Below are positions 45,869 to 53,610 of a DNA stretch of 64,000 nucleotides, in pieces. Below the pieces are notes generated by a model. The model did not search any database, was not told the origin of the DNA, and was given only the letters and a program-made list of their open reading frames with translations. Source of the DNA: Bradyrhizobium sp. CCBAU 51627 (GTDB lineage: Bacteria; Pseudomonadota; Alphaproteobacteria; Rhizobiales; Xanthobacteraceae); the NCBI RefSeq assembly GCF_028128765.1, contig NZ_LBJG01000012.1, forward strand, positions 95,181 through 159,180. Direction: 5' to 3'. Position 1 is the first letter of the stretch, and each line of letters starts with the position of its first letter. Both the position numbers and the translations under genes were made by a program.

Positions 45869-46444
45869 TCACTGGGCTTCGGGCAGCGCGCCATCAGGCG
45901 CACCATACTTGATCTGGCGATATTCGGGATACCACTTGGTGAAATAGATCGCGCTGTTGCGGGCGGCAAAGGCGACCGCAAGACCTGACCAGACCGGCAG
46001 GCCCGGGAAATACAGCAGCACGATGTTGGCGGTCATCATCAGCAGGGCAGCTACGGTCCATGCGGCTGTGATGATGTAATTGGCGGTGAGGAAGCCGGGC
46101 ATCGCGGCGGTCTCGGCCGGCACGGATTCGATCGCATATTGCAGCGTGAATGGCCGGCGCGCGAGCATCGAGCCGAGCGAGATGGCGAAGATGCCGATAT
46201 CGACGGAGAGCTTGACACCGAGGGCGCTGAGCGAGGGATCGCGCAGCGTGAGGTAGAGGCCGACGCCTGCGAACAGGATCGCCGAGCCGGCGGCGAGGAC
46301 CTTGACCGAGCGGCCCCGGGCCACATCGATCGCGATCGTGGCGAGGCAGATCGCGGAGGCTGCGAACACGCTGATAGTGGCCGACGTCATGAACATGAGG
46401 AAGGTGTAGACGCCGTAGGGGGCAAGGATCAGGAAGATCGTCAT
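45869..46444 (-). CDS. Polytopic membrane protein, unknown
   Basis: This 191-residue protein has about six hydrophobic helices starting at the N-terminus (ILAPYGVYTFLMFMTSATISV). Its C-terminal part, WYPEYRQIKYG, is soluble. Its helix pattern resembles that of the downstream YciB-like protein, possibly a distant paralogue. I do not recognise a family. It is first gene of a two-gene leftward operon with a well-formed promoter and operator at 46464-46510. Confidence 0.7.
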   Translation of the reverse strand: MTIFLILAPYGVYTFLMFMTSATISVFAASAICLATIAIDVARGRSVKVLAAGSAILFAGVGLYLTLRDPSLSALGVKLSVDIGIFAISLGSMLARRPFTLQYAIESVPAETAAMPGFLTANYIITAAWTVAALLMMTANIVLLYFPGLPVWSGLAVAFAARNSAIYFTKWYPEYRQIKYGAPDGALPEAQ

Positions 46445-46463
46445 GGTCGCCTCGGTCGAACCA

Positions 46464-46510
46464 ATCTTTACGATGTAAAGATCAATAGTTCAGGGGCGGC
46501 GTCGGGTCAA
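46464..46510 (-). promoter_or_regulatory. Promoter and palindromic operator for the membrane-protein operon
   Basis: Leftward -35 TTGACC (46510-46505), 17-nt spacer, -10 TATTGA (46487-46482). The perfect operator ATCTTTAC-GAT-GTAAAGAT (46464-46482) abuts and overlaps the -10 and covers the expected start. The same arrangement precedes the carotenoid oxygenase at 48308-48355. Confidence 0.75.
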
Positions 46511-46515
46511 GAGAA

Positions 46516-46534
46516 ATCTTTACAGTGTCAAAAT
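46516..46534. promoter_or_regulatory. Secondary operator upstream of the membrane-protein promoter
   Basis: ATCTTTAC-AGT-GTCAAAAT has an intact left arm and a degenerate right arm. It lies 52 bp from the primary operator, matching the 53-bp separation at 48308/48361. Confidence 0.55.
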
Positions 46535-46786
46535 GAGATAGGTGGCTTCCAAAAACCGAATTGCTGCAACGCCTTGGTCGAGCGCCTCGTCCAGAAATTC
46601 CGCCCAAGACAGGTGCGACAGGAGGGGTAGAGCACAGGCAATCGAGAGAGCGAGGCCGAGCAAGATACCGCCGTTGAAGATGGTCTGGCCGCTTCGCCGC
46701 CGCCGCCGGATCATCTGGACTGTGAGCGCGGCCGAGATCACGACGAGAACGACGAGGCCGCCTGCGGTGATCGAGGGCATATCCAC
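46520..46786 (-). CDS. Small membrane protein, unknown
   Basis: This protein of about 88 residues has one N-terminal hydrophobic helix (TAGGLVVLVVISAALTVQM), a basic RRRRRS stop-transfer, a second hydrophobic segment (GILLGLALSIACALPLL) and a helical tail. GTG 46786 is preceded by GGAG at 6 nt; ATG 46780 is the alternative. Its end overlaps the secondary operator at 46516-46534. It lies downstream of the carotenoid oxygenase in the same direction, with a repeat between them. Confidence 0.5.
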   Translation of the reverse strand: MDMPSITAGGLVVLVVISAALTVQMIRRRRRSGQTIFNGGILLGLALSIACALPLLSHLSWAEFLDEALDQGVAAIRFLEATYLILTL

Positions 46787-46803
46787 ATGAAACTCCTCTT
46801 TCG

Positions 46804-46890
46804 TGATTCCGGGGCACGCGAAGCGTGAGCCAACGGGACGTGCGGTGAAATGGATTCCGGGCTCGCGCCAAGGGGCGCGCCCGGGAATGA
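46804..46890. repeat. Intergenic hairpin repeat (GATTCCGGG type)
   Basis: GATTCCGGGGCACGCG is followed by a second TTCCGGGCTCGCGCC paired with GGGCGCGCCCGGGAA. Such elements are common between Bradyrhizobium genes. Confidence 0.55.
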
Positions 46891-46896
46891 CAAAAA

Positions 46897-48294
46897 CTAC
46901 CGCGCGCCGACCCAATTGCCGTGAAAGCCGTCGGGCACGCGATGGCCGAGTTGCACCAGCGCGGCGGGGCCGGCCTCGATGTCGGTGGCATTGAACACGG
47001 CGAGATCGCTGCGGTTCTCCCGCGCGCGCCAGACCACCGCCAGCAGCCAGCCGTCGCCCTCGGCCGCATCCTTCGATCGCTCGACGAACACGGGCTCGGA
47101 GATGGTATCGCCTGATGGCAACAGATACTGGCCGAGCCGCATGCCTGCACCGTCGACATGGACGATGCCCGACAGCGCGCCGAACATCGGCCCCTTCGGA
47201 TTGGCACAAGCGTACCAGCCGTGACGGCTCTTCAGGCCGGCGCGGCGATCGTCGATGCGCGGGAATTCGCCAGTCAGATCGTCGAGATATGCCTGCTGGA
47301 AGCGATCGGTCTTGCCCGAGAGATCGAAAGTCCAGCGGCAGTGGCGGGCGCGCGATTTCTCCGGATCCGTCGGCCGGCCGTCGGGATGCGGAAACAGCGG
47401 GGCCTCTTCGAACTGCATGACGTCGGCGACGATGCGGCCTCCCTCCTCCCACGCATTCATGATGTGGAAGACGTAGCAGGCTTCGCCGCGGAACCAGACG
47501 ATGTCCTTCGCCGTGCCGTTGCGCTTCATAACGCCGACATAGGCGCCCTTCTCCGGCTCCCAGGCATAGGGCGGCTTGCCGCTCATCGCACGTTCCATGC
47601 TGCCGGTGAGGGGCAGGATCGGAAACAGCAGGTGATTCTCGGTGACGATGAAGTCGTGCACCATGCTGGCATAGGGCGTCTCGAAACGTTCGAAGCGCGT
47701 GGCCTTGCCGCTCGCGTCGATCGATCCGTAGGAGAGGGCAGGTGTCAGCGGTCCCGCCGCATTGTAGCCGAAGAACACCAGCTCGCCCGTCACCGGATCG
47801 ATTTTTGGATGGGCGGTGAAGGCGCCGGCGACGCGGCCTTGATAATTGTAATAGCCGCGCGTTGCCAATGTGCCCGGCTCGATTTCGGTCGGCAGATGTC
47901 CCTCTTCAAGCGCGAGCAACTTGCCGGCATGGAAGACGATATTGGTGTTGGCGACGCCGCCGTCGGTAAGGTTTGGCGGCGCATCCGGCAGCTTGCGGCC
48001 GAAGCCGCCGAACAGCGCCCGGCCGGCATCGTGCTCGGCGAGCCATTTCGGCGTGCGGACCCAGCGATTGCGATAGCTGGCGCGCCCGTCCTCGAGGTGA
48101 AAGGCGTGCAACATGCCGTCGCCGACAAACCAGTGGGCGCCGGGAGAAGAGAACTGCGGGTTGGGACCGTTGCGGTAGAGCGTGCCGTTCAGCTCGCGCG
48201 GCAATTCGCCGACGATCTTGAGGAAGGGCGCGTCCGCCTCGAATGGGATCGGCGCGATGTTGTTGCGGCGCTCGGCGGTCGCATCCTGAAGCAC
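46897..48294 (-). CDS. Carotenoid oxygenase family protein
   Basis: This protein of about 465 residues belongs to the RPE65/carotenoid cleavage oxygenase family, an Fe(II) beta-propeller cleaving polyene or stilbene double bonds. Family landmarks are GTLYRNGPNPQF near the start and WFVGDGMLHAF. The four iron-ligand His contexts are AHPKIDP, MVHDFIVTENH, YVFHIMNAWEEG and the C-terminal FHGNWV. The substrate (carotenoid, apocarotenoid or lignostilbene) cannot be told. I chose GTG 48294, preceded by GAGGGA. ATG 48309 lies within the operator and only about 5 nt from the predicted start, with no ribosome site. It is divergent from the TetR gene. Confidence 0.88.
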   Translation of the reverse strand: MLQDATAERRNNIAPIPFEADAPFLKIVGELPRELNGTLYRNGPNPQFSSPGAHWFVGDGMLHAFHLEDGRASYRNRWVRTPKWLAEHDAGRALFGGFGRKLPDAPPNLTDGGVANTNIVFHAGKLLALEEGHLPTEIEPGTLATRGYYNYQGRVAGAFTAHPKIDPVTGELVFFGYNAAGPLTPALSYGSIDASGKATRFERFETPYASMVHDFIVTENHLLFPILPLTGSMERAMSGKPPYAWEPEKGAYVGVMKRNGTAKDIVWFRGEACYVFHIMNAWEEGGRIVADVMQFEEAPLFPHPDGRPTDPEKSRARHCRWTFDLSGKTDRFQQAYLDDLTGEFPRIDDRRAGLKSRHGWYACANPKGPMFGALSGIVHVDGAGMRLGQYLLPSGDTISEPVFVERSKDAAEGDGWLLAVVWRARENRSDLAVFNATDIEAGPAALVQLGHRVPDGFHGNWVGAR

Positions 48295-48307
48295 GGCGCA
48301 TTCCCTC

Positions 48308-48355
48308 ATCTTTACATCGTAAAGATCGGATAAGGCCTGAAGTAGCGTCCGTCAA
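48308..48355 (-). promoter_or_regulatory. Promoter and palindromic operator for the carotenoid oxygenase
   Basis: Leftward -35 TTGACG (48355-48350), 17-nt spacer, -10 TATCCG (48332-48327). The perfect palindrome ATCTTTAC-ATC-GTAAAGAT (48308-48326) directly follows the -10. Its arms are identical to those at 46464-46482. Confidence 0.78.
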
Positions 48356-48360
48356 GTGAA

Positions 48361-48392
48361 ATCTTTACACTGTCAATATTGCGTCATATAGC
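48361..48392 (+). promoter_or_regulatory. tetR promoter with overlapping secondary operator
   Basis: Rightward -35 TTTACA (48364-48369), 17-nt spacer, -10 TATAGC (48387-48392). The operator-like ATCTTTAC-ACT-GTCAATAT (48361-48379) covers the -35. The expected start is at or next to ATG 48399, so the mRNA may be leaderless. Confidence 0.55.
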
Positions 48393-48398
48393 TTGCAA

Positions 48399-49121
48399 AT
48401 GGCCAAGAGAGACACCACGGGCGACACGGCGCGGAGTGCGCGCCAGCCGAAAAAGACATCGCCAGCGCCGCGTCCGGCGCGCCGCCCGGCAGTTGCAAAG
48501 ACCGAGACGCCTTATCACCATGGCGCGTTGCGCGAGGCGCTGCTCCAGGCGGCCGAACGGGTGTTGGAGCGCGACGGGCTCGCCGGCCTGACACTGCGCG
48601 CGGTGGCGCGCGAGGCCGGCGTCTCGCATGCCGCGCCGACCCATCATTTCGGCGATCTCACCGGTCTCGTCAGCGAACTCGCCGCGATCGGCTTCCGCCA
48701 GTTCAATGCGGCGATGGCCTCGGCCTGCGAGGCGGTCGCCTCGCCGCTGGAACGGGCGCTGGCGCGGCCGAAAGCTTATGTCGCCTATGCGCAGACGCAT
48801 CCCGGCATGTACGGTCTGATGTTCCGAACCGAGCGGCTCGACTATTCCAGGCCATCGCTGCACGAGGCCGCGGAATCCTCTTTCGCCGGACTCGCCAATG
48901 CCATCGGCGCGATGCGGCAGGAGCCGATCAGCGGCGACAAGTTGACCATCGAGCAGGGGGCGGCGATCGCGCGGGCCTGGTCGATGGTGCACGGCTTCAC
49001 CATGCTGCTGCTCGACGGACGTCTTGAGGATATCTTGCAGCGGCTGCCTGATGGCACGACGGCCGAACAGCTTCTGGAAGCGATCCTGAAGTCGACGGTG
49101 GCGGGGAAACTCCCGCGGTAG
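48399..49121 (+). CDS. TetR/AcrR-family regulator
   Basis: This 240-residue regulator has a basic, Pro/Ala-rich N-terminal extension (about residues 1-35) before the TetR helix-turn-helix domain (about 38-85: YHHGALREALLQAAERVL, LRAVAREAGVSHAAPTHHFGDL). The C-terminal helical ligand domain is of the WHG type (HPGMYGLMFRTERLD). It is divergent from the carotenoid oxygenase. Repeated ATCTTTAC-N3-GTAAAGAT operators at 46464 and 48308, with degenerate copies at 46516 and 48361, make it the likely repressor of the oxygenase, of the two membrane proteins and of itself. The ligand is unknown. Confidence 0.88.
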   Translation: MAKRDTTGDTARSARQPKKTSPAPRPARRPAVAKTETPYHHGALREALLQAAERVLERDGLAGLTLRAVAREAGVSHAAPTHHFGDLTGLVSELAAIGFRQFNAAMASACEAVASPLERALARPKAYVAYAQTHPGMYGLMFRTERLDYSRPSLHEAAESSFAGLANAIGAMRQEPISGDKLTIEQGAAIARAWSMVHGFTMLLLDGRLEDILQRLPDGTTAEQLLEAILKSTVAGKLPR

Positions 49122-49311
49122 CACCGGAGCAGGCCGATGTGACAGGCACCATGACAACGCCTGCACCTTGCGGAACTCCGTCAGTCGACATCTTCACTGT
49201 GGGCAAGGCTCAGACGCAGTCCGAAAGACCTGACAGCGGCGCGGAATCGTTCTAGAAGAGCGGCTTCGCTTGGGCATCCGGCCCAGTTTGCGTTCCTCAT
49301 CTCTTTCGATC

Positions 49312-49875
49312 ATGCCAGCCATCGCTCCTCGCAAAGCCTATCGCGTCGGTCGTTCCAAGACCGGACTTGGCCTCTTCGCCACCATGCCGATCAAGAAGGG
49401 CACCCGGATCATCCGATATTTCGGGCCGATCCTGGACTGCCGTATTCCTGAGCAGGACGAGATCGAGAACAAATATCTGTTCGAGCTCAACGGCCGCTGG
49501 ACCATCGATGGCTCGGTGCGCAAGAATCTCGCCCGCTACATCAATCATTCCTGCCGGCCCAACGCCGAATCCGACGTCCGCCCGCGCGAGCGCAAGGTCT
49601 TCATCCGCGCCATCAAGAACATCGAGCCGGGCGAGGAGATCAACTACGACTACGGCACCGACTATTTCAAAGCCTATCTGAAGCCGATCGGCTGCAAGTG
49701 CGATTCCTGCGAGAAGAAACGCAAGAAGCTCCGCGCTGAAGCCCGCGCCGAACGCGCCAAGGTGAAGGCGCGGGCTGAACGCAAGGCCGGCGCCAGGAGC
49801 GTCACGAAGAAGCCGGCCAGGAAGAAGCTGAACGGTCACGCCGTGGGCAAAGCGAACGGCCGCGCGCGGGCGTAG
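49312..49875 (+). CDS. SET-domain protein (candidate lysine methyltransferase) with basic tail
   Basis: This 187-residue protein is a compact SET domain plus tail. It has KTGLGLFATMPIKKGTRI (about residues 16-33), the NHSCRPN motif at 78-84 and GEEINYDYG at 107-115, which form the SAM pocket and pseudoknot. A post-SET-like CKCDSC cluster at 128-133 could bind zinc with an upstream Cys. Residues 136-187 are Lys/Ala/Arg-rich, like histone H1-type tails. Bacterial SET proteins of this kind may methylate nucleoid or ribosomal proteins; the substrate is unknown. ATG 49312 gives the conserved start. It is alone between tetR and a repeat. Confidence 0.85.
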   Translation: MPAIAPRKAYRVGRSKTGLGLFATMPIKKGTRIIRYFGPILDCRIPEQDEIENKYLFELNGRWTIDGSVRKNLARYINHSCRPNAESDVRPRERKVFIRAIKNIEPGEEINYDYGTDYFKAYLKPIGCKCDSCEKKRKKLRAEARAERAKVKARAERKAGARSVTKKPARKKLNGHAVGKANGRARA

Positions 49876-49897
49876 TCCAGCTCCGCTGTCATGCTCC

Positions 49898-49980
49898 AGC
49901 TTGCCGTCTTGGCGGAAGCTTCGCCGGCCGAGCGTTCCTGTAGGCCCAGCGTAACCTAGCGAAGCCGGGGCCGGGGGCGG
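49898..49980. repeat. Intergenic repeat, family 2, copy 2
   Basis: TTGCCGTCTTGGCGGAAGCTTCG, in shortened form, followed by GCCGAGCG, TGTAGGCCCAGCGTA and GAAGCCGGGGCCGGG. The order of blocks matches 7161-7240. Confidence 0.6.
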
Positions 49981-49998
49981 ACGGTCCAGCGGAGCGCA

Positions 49999-50397
49999 TC
50001 ACGCTGCCACCACGTTCCCGCTCCTGCGCAAGCCCACATATTGCAGCTCGGCGAATACGCCTGTTGCGATCGCTTGCGCCACGATCATGAGCTCGCCGAC
50101 GAGGTTCGGTGACACCGCGCCTGAGAACAGCAGCGCGATGCTGCCGACCGTCCAGGCGGCGTTGCCGATCACGACCAGCAGCACGAGCGCCTTCGGCACC
50201 GCCGTGCGCGAGGCGAGCCAACCGACCAGCGCGGTGTAGGCAATCAGGAACATGCCGGTTTCCCGCAACAGCGTCTCAGGCAGGTTGAACAGCGTCGCGA
50301 ACGCGCCGGCGCCGAAGGTGAAGCCGATTGCGGCGATCCCGCTGAAGACGGTATCGGCGAGCAGGGCGCGGCGCAGGAAGCTGGATGCATCGATCAT
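49999..50397 (-). CDS. Four-helix membrane protein, unknown
   Basis: This 132-residue protein has four hydrophobic helices (ADTVFSGIAAIGFTFGAGAF, FLIAYTALVGWLA, LVLLVVIGNAAWTVGSIALLF, GELMIVAQAIATGVFAELQYVGL; the longer ones are cut). It resembles small SPW/DoxX-like integral membrane proteins common in Bradyrhizobium. ATG 50397 is preceded by AGAGGT-like spacing in the leftward direction. It lies 38 nt beyond the 50435-50665 gene, so the two are probably cotranscribed, opposite to the XRE regulator. Confidence 0.65.
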   Translation of the reverse strand: MIDASSFLRRALLADTVFSGIAAIGFTFGAGAFATLFNLPETLLRETGMFLIAYTALVGWLASRTAVPKALVLLVVIGNAAWTVGSIALLFSGAVSPNLVGELMIVAQAIATGVFAELQYVGLRRSGNVVAA

Positions 50398-50434
50398 GAG
50401 AGGTCTCCGTGGTTGGTTGGACGCGGGGATGAAA

Positions 50435-50665
50435 TCAATGCCATCCGCGCCACCAGGCGCGGAGCAGGCGGGCGAGGCGGAACGGGCAGAGGCTCCTGCC
50501 GATGCTGTGCTCAAAAGCGGTGACCTGGGCGACGACATAGTTGCCGCTCGAGTGCACCAGCAGCTCGGGCACGTTGAGCCCGCGCGCAAGCAGCCGGATT
50601 GCGAACGGCATGGCCCAGGGGAGCAGATGGTCGGCGACGGTCCGATAGAGCAGCAGCGCGATCAT
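50435..50665 (-). CDS. Small protein, unknown
   Basis: This 76-residue protein is hydrophobic at the start (MIALLLYRTVADHLLPWAMP), with HSSGNYVVAQVTAFEHSIGR in the middle and a basic, Trp-rich end. ATG 50665 has GGAG 6 nt upstream; another ATG two codons earlier is too close to it. No family recognised. It is divergent from the XRE regulator at 50767. Confidence 0.5.
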   Translation of the reverse strand: MIALLLYRTVADHLLPWAMPFAIRLLARGLNVPELLVHSSGNYVVAQVTAFEHSIGRSLCPFRLARLLRAWWRGWH

Positions 50666-50766
50666 GGTCATCTCCTGTCGTGACCGAAGATGCGCTGGTC
50701 GGAGCCTCAATTCGATTACCTCGGGGGTAATGGATGGAGGGAAATGCGCGTGGTAGGTTTCCGGCC

Positions 50767-51588
50767 ATGAACGCACATGCATCCGCGGCACAGGCCGATC
50801 GCAGCCAGCCGGTCCATATCGGCGACCATTTGCGCGAATGGCGGCAGCGCCGCCGCATGAGCCAGCTCGATCTCGCGGGCGAGGCGGAGATTTCGGCGCG
50901 GCATCTGAGCTTCGTCGAAACCGGCCGCGCCGCGCCCTCGCGCGAGATGGTGCTGCGGCTCGCCGAGCGCCTCGACGTGCCCTTGCGCGAACGCAACGTG
51001 CTGCTGGTCGCCGCCGGCTACGCGCCGGCCTTTCCGCAGCGGCCGCTGGAGGATCCTGCCTTGAAGTCAGCCCGTCAGGCGATCGATCTCGTCCTCAAGG
51101 CGCACGAGCCCAATCCGGCGCTGGCCTATGACCGGCACTGGAACCTAGTCTCCGCCAACCGCATGGTGGCGCCGCTGCTCGCCGGCGTCCCGGAGCGGCT
51201 GCTCGGCCAGCCCTTCAACGTGTTGCGGCTCGCCTTTCATCCGGAGGGACTGGCGCCGCGCACCGTCAATCTCGCGGAGTGGTGCGCCCACCTTCTGGAG
51301 CGGCTGCACCGGCAGTGCGAGGCGACGGCCGATCCCGAGTTGATCAAGCTCTACAATGACCTCAAGAGCTACCCAATCCCGGCGCGCTCGGGGCCGCTGT
51401 CGGGCGACAATGTCGCGATTCCCTTCAAGCTGCGCCAGGATGGCGAGATACTCAGTTTCTTCTCCACCACCATGGTGTTCGGCACGCCGGTCGACATCAC
51501 GCTCTCGGAGCTGGCACTCGAGACGTTCTTTCCGGCGGACGAGCGTACGGCGGAGCGGCTGAGGCAGATGGCCGCCGCCATGACCTAG
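50767..51588 (+). CDS. XRE-family regulator with MmyB-like ligand domain
   Basis: This 273-residue protein has an N-terminal helix-turn-helix (about residues 17-75: IGDHLREWRQRRRMSQLDLAG, RHLSFVETGRAAPSREMVLRL). The C-terminal MmyB-like domain of PAS-type fold (about 100-265) includes PALAYDRHWNLVSANRMV and FFSTTMVFGTPVDITLSEL. Such regulators often bind fatty acids or other small hydrophobic ligands. It is divergent from the two small membrane proteins at 49999-50665, which are its likely targets. Confidence 0.88.
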   Translation: MNAHASAAQADRSQPVHIGDHLREWRQRRRMSQLDLAGEAEISARHLSFVETGRAAPSREMVLRLAERLDVPLRERNVLLVAAGYAPAFPQRPLEDPALKSARQAIDLVLKAHEPNPALAYDRHWNLVSANRMVAPLLAGVPERLLGQPFNVLRLAFHPEGLAPRTVNLAEWCAHLLERLHRQCEATADPELIKLYNDLKSYPIPARSGPLSGDNVAIPFKLRQDGEILSFFSTTMVFGTPVDITLSELALETFFPADERTAERLRQMAAAMT

Positions 51589-51666
51589 CGCTTCATCCGG
51601 TACCCTTGCCTCGGGGCGGGTTCGGCTTATCTTGGGGCGAACCCGCATCGCCCCAAGGAGGCGCTC

Positions 51667-52332
51667 ATGAGCACGCTGAAACCGCTCCAGATCGACGTCG
51701 TCTCCGACGTGGTGTGCCCGTGGTGCTACATCGGCAAGCACCGGATCGAGAGCGCGCTGGCGCTCGTGCCCGACGTGCCGGTGAAACTGAATTTCCGCCC
51801 GTTCTTCCTCAATCCCTGGGTGCCGCGCGAAGGCATCAGCCGCGAGGACTATCTCACCACCAAGTTCGGCTCGGTGGAGGCCTATAAGGGTATCGCCGGC
51901 CGCGTCGTCGCGGCCGCGAGCGAGGAGGGGCTCGTCTACAAGCCCGAGCTGGTCGCGCGTCAGCCCAACACGACCGACTGCCACCGCCTGATCCTGTGGG
52001 CCGAGGCGATCGGCAAGGCGCCGGAGATGAAGCAGCGCCTGATGGAGCTGTACTTCCGCGACGGCGGCGATCTCACTGATGTGAACGTGCTGGTGCAGGC
52101 GGCGGCCGATGTCGGCCTCGATGCGGATGATGTGCGCAGGCGCCTTGCGTCCGACGAGGACGTCGCGCGCGTATCGGCCGACGCGCAAGAGGCTGCCGAG
52201 AAGGGAATCTCGGGCGTGCCGACCTACGTGTTTGCGCAGAAATACGCCGTCTCCGGTGCTCAGGATCCGAACCTGCTCGCCCGCGCCATCCGCCAGGTCT
52301 CCGCGGAGATCAACGCGCAGTCGGCGGAGTAG
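51667..52332 (+). CDS. FrnE-like DsbA-family oxidoreductase
   Basis: This 221-residue cytosolic thioredoxin-fold protein has a CPWC active site (C17-C20, DVVCPWCYIGK), an inserted helical domain, and a C-terminal GISGVPTYVFAQKYAVSGAQ with the cis-Pro. This is the FrnE/HCCA-isomerase branch of the DsbA family; members act as cytoplasmic disulfide isomerases. ATG 51667 follows CAAGGAGG. The last 23 nt overlap the convergent GNAT gene. Confidence 0.9.
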   Translation: MSTLKPLQIDVVSDVVCPWCYIGKHRIESALALVPDVPVKLNFRPFFLNPWVPREGISREDYLTTKFGSVEAYKGIAGRVVAAASEEGLVYKPELVARQPNTTDCHRLILWAEAIGKAPEMKQRLMELYFRDGGDLTDVNVLVQAAADVGLDADDVRRRLASDEDVARVSADAQEAAEKGISGVPTYVFAQKYAVSGAQDPNLLARAIRQVSAEINAQSAE

Positions 52333-53503
52333 CGCGAGTCGGTTTGCGCAGCAGGTGAATGGCGCGGCGCGCCGTCTCGCGCGCGAAGCCGCGTGCGACC
52401 AGCGCCGCATGAATCAGCGCAACGAGCGGATCGTTCCGCCGCAGCGGAATCAGCACATCGCCGATGGCGAAGCGGCCGCGCCAGATCGGGTTGATCATGG
52501 GATGGTCGGCGCTTGCGGTGGAATCCGCGCTCGCAATGGCCGGATCGGCGCAGAGATGGCGCGTCAGATCAAGCGTGAGCTGCACGCCCGGCGAATATTT
52601 TGCAAAGCGCTCGTCGATGCCGACCTTGAAGAAAAAGGCCCGGTCCTGGTGGCGCAGCACGATGCCGGCGGCGACAGGCGTTGCGCCGACGCGGAGCGTC
52701 ACGATCTCGCACTGCGCAGTCTCTGCGAGGGCGGGGACGGCGCGGCGGATGAAGGCCGCATCGCCGGCATCCTGAATCAGCGCGGTGCCGCGCTCGGCCT
52801 TCCAGCCGCTGGCTTCGAGTTGCAGGAACGTTTCGAGTGCGGGCTTGATCTCGTCCACCTTGCGCGTGATGTCGAAGGTGACCGCGCCATGCTCCTCAAG
52901 GCGATGCCGCTGCCGGCGCAACTCCTTGAGCTTCTTGGCACCGAGAGCCTCGTGCAACAGCCTGTCGCCATCCTGTGTCGCATCGAGGCTGGCACGGACA
53001 TAAGAGCTGAGCACGCGTGGTTCCAGCCGGTCACGGCCGAGCGCCTCCTTGAATGACGCCATCGCCGCGCCTTCGAGCGCGACGTCGCGCAGGATCAGCG
53101 CATGCGCGCCGGCCTTGCGCGCCCGCTGCAACAGGCGCGTCGCGGCCTCGACCGAGGAGTCGCGATCGATCAGCGGGCTGCACAGCGTGCCATAGGGATG
53201 CGCGCTCACCAAAGCGGGCAGGGGAATCTTCCAGGCTTGCCAGAGCGAGACCACCGGCATCAGCCCGATCGGCCGCGTCGACGAGCCGCCGCAGACGGAC
53301 AGGGCCGAGGCACCCGTGCGGCCGCGCGCGCTTGCGCTGACGGCGAGCTCCCAGGCGGGCAAATAATAGCCGTTCGGCTCGATCGCGCGCTGCGCCAGTG
53401 CGCGCCACGGGCCGGGCTCGACCGCTGTGAGCGGGACGAGCGCTGGCGTTGCATCCTTTGTCGATGCCGGACCAATCGCAGCCTGGTGCGCGATGTCGAC
53501 CAC
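52310..53503 (-). CDS. GNAT acetyltransferase of the BioF2-like type
   Basis: This 397-residue protein is composed of two GNAT-like halves. The C-terminal half has LGAKKLKELRRQRHRLEEHG, FLQLEASGWKAERGTALI and AAGIVLRHQDRAFFFKVGID, the pattern of the BioF2-like/FemAB-related acetyltransferase domain. Some members take part in polysaccharide or cellulose biosynthesis. The start is GTG 53503. It overlaps the convergent frnE-like gene by 23 nt and stands alone. Confidence 0.8.
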   Translation of the reverse strand: MVDIAHQAAIGPASTKDATPALVPLTAVEPGPWRALAQRAIEPNGYYLPAWELAVSASARGRTGASALSVCGGSSTRPIGLMPVVSLWQAWKIPLPALVSAHPYGTLCSPLIDRDSSVEAATRLLQRARKAGAHALILRDVALEGAAMASFKEALGRDRLEPRVLSSYVRASLDATQDGDRLLHEALGAKKLKELRRQRHRLEEHGAVTFDITRKVDEIKPALETFLQLEASGWKAERGTALIQDAGDAAFIRRAVPALAETAQCEIVTLRVGATPVAAGIVLRHQDRAFFFKVGIDERFAKYSPGVQLTLDLTRHLCADPAIASADSTASADHPMINPIWRGRFAIGDVLIPLRRNDPLVALIHAALVARGFARETARRAIHLLRKPTRATPPTAR

Positions 53504-53610
53504 GTCCCGTCGTCCCCGCTCACGCCGGCAGGGACCGGCGTTGTCAGGTCATGCTTAGCGCAAAGATTGGAAAATACCGTTGGGATACGGCTTCAATTCG
53601 AGCGGTTGTG

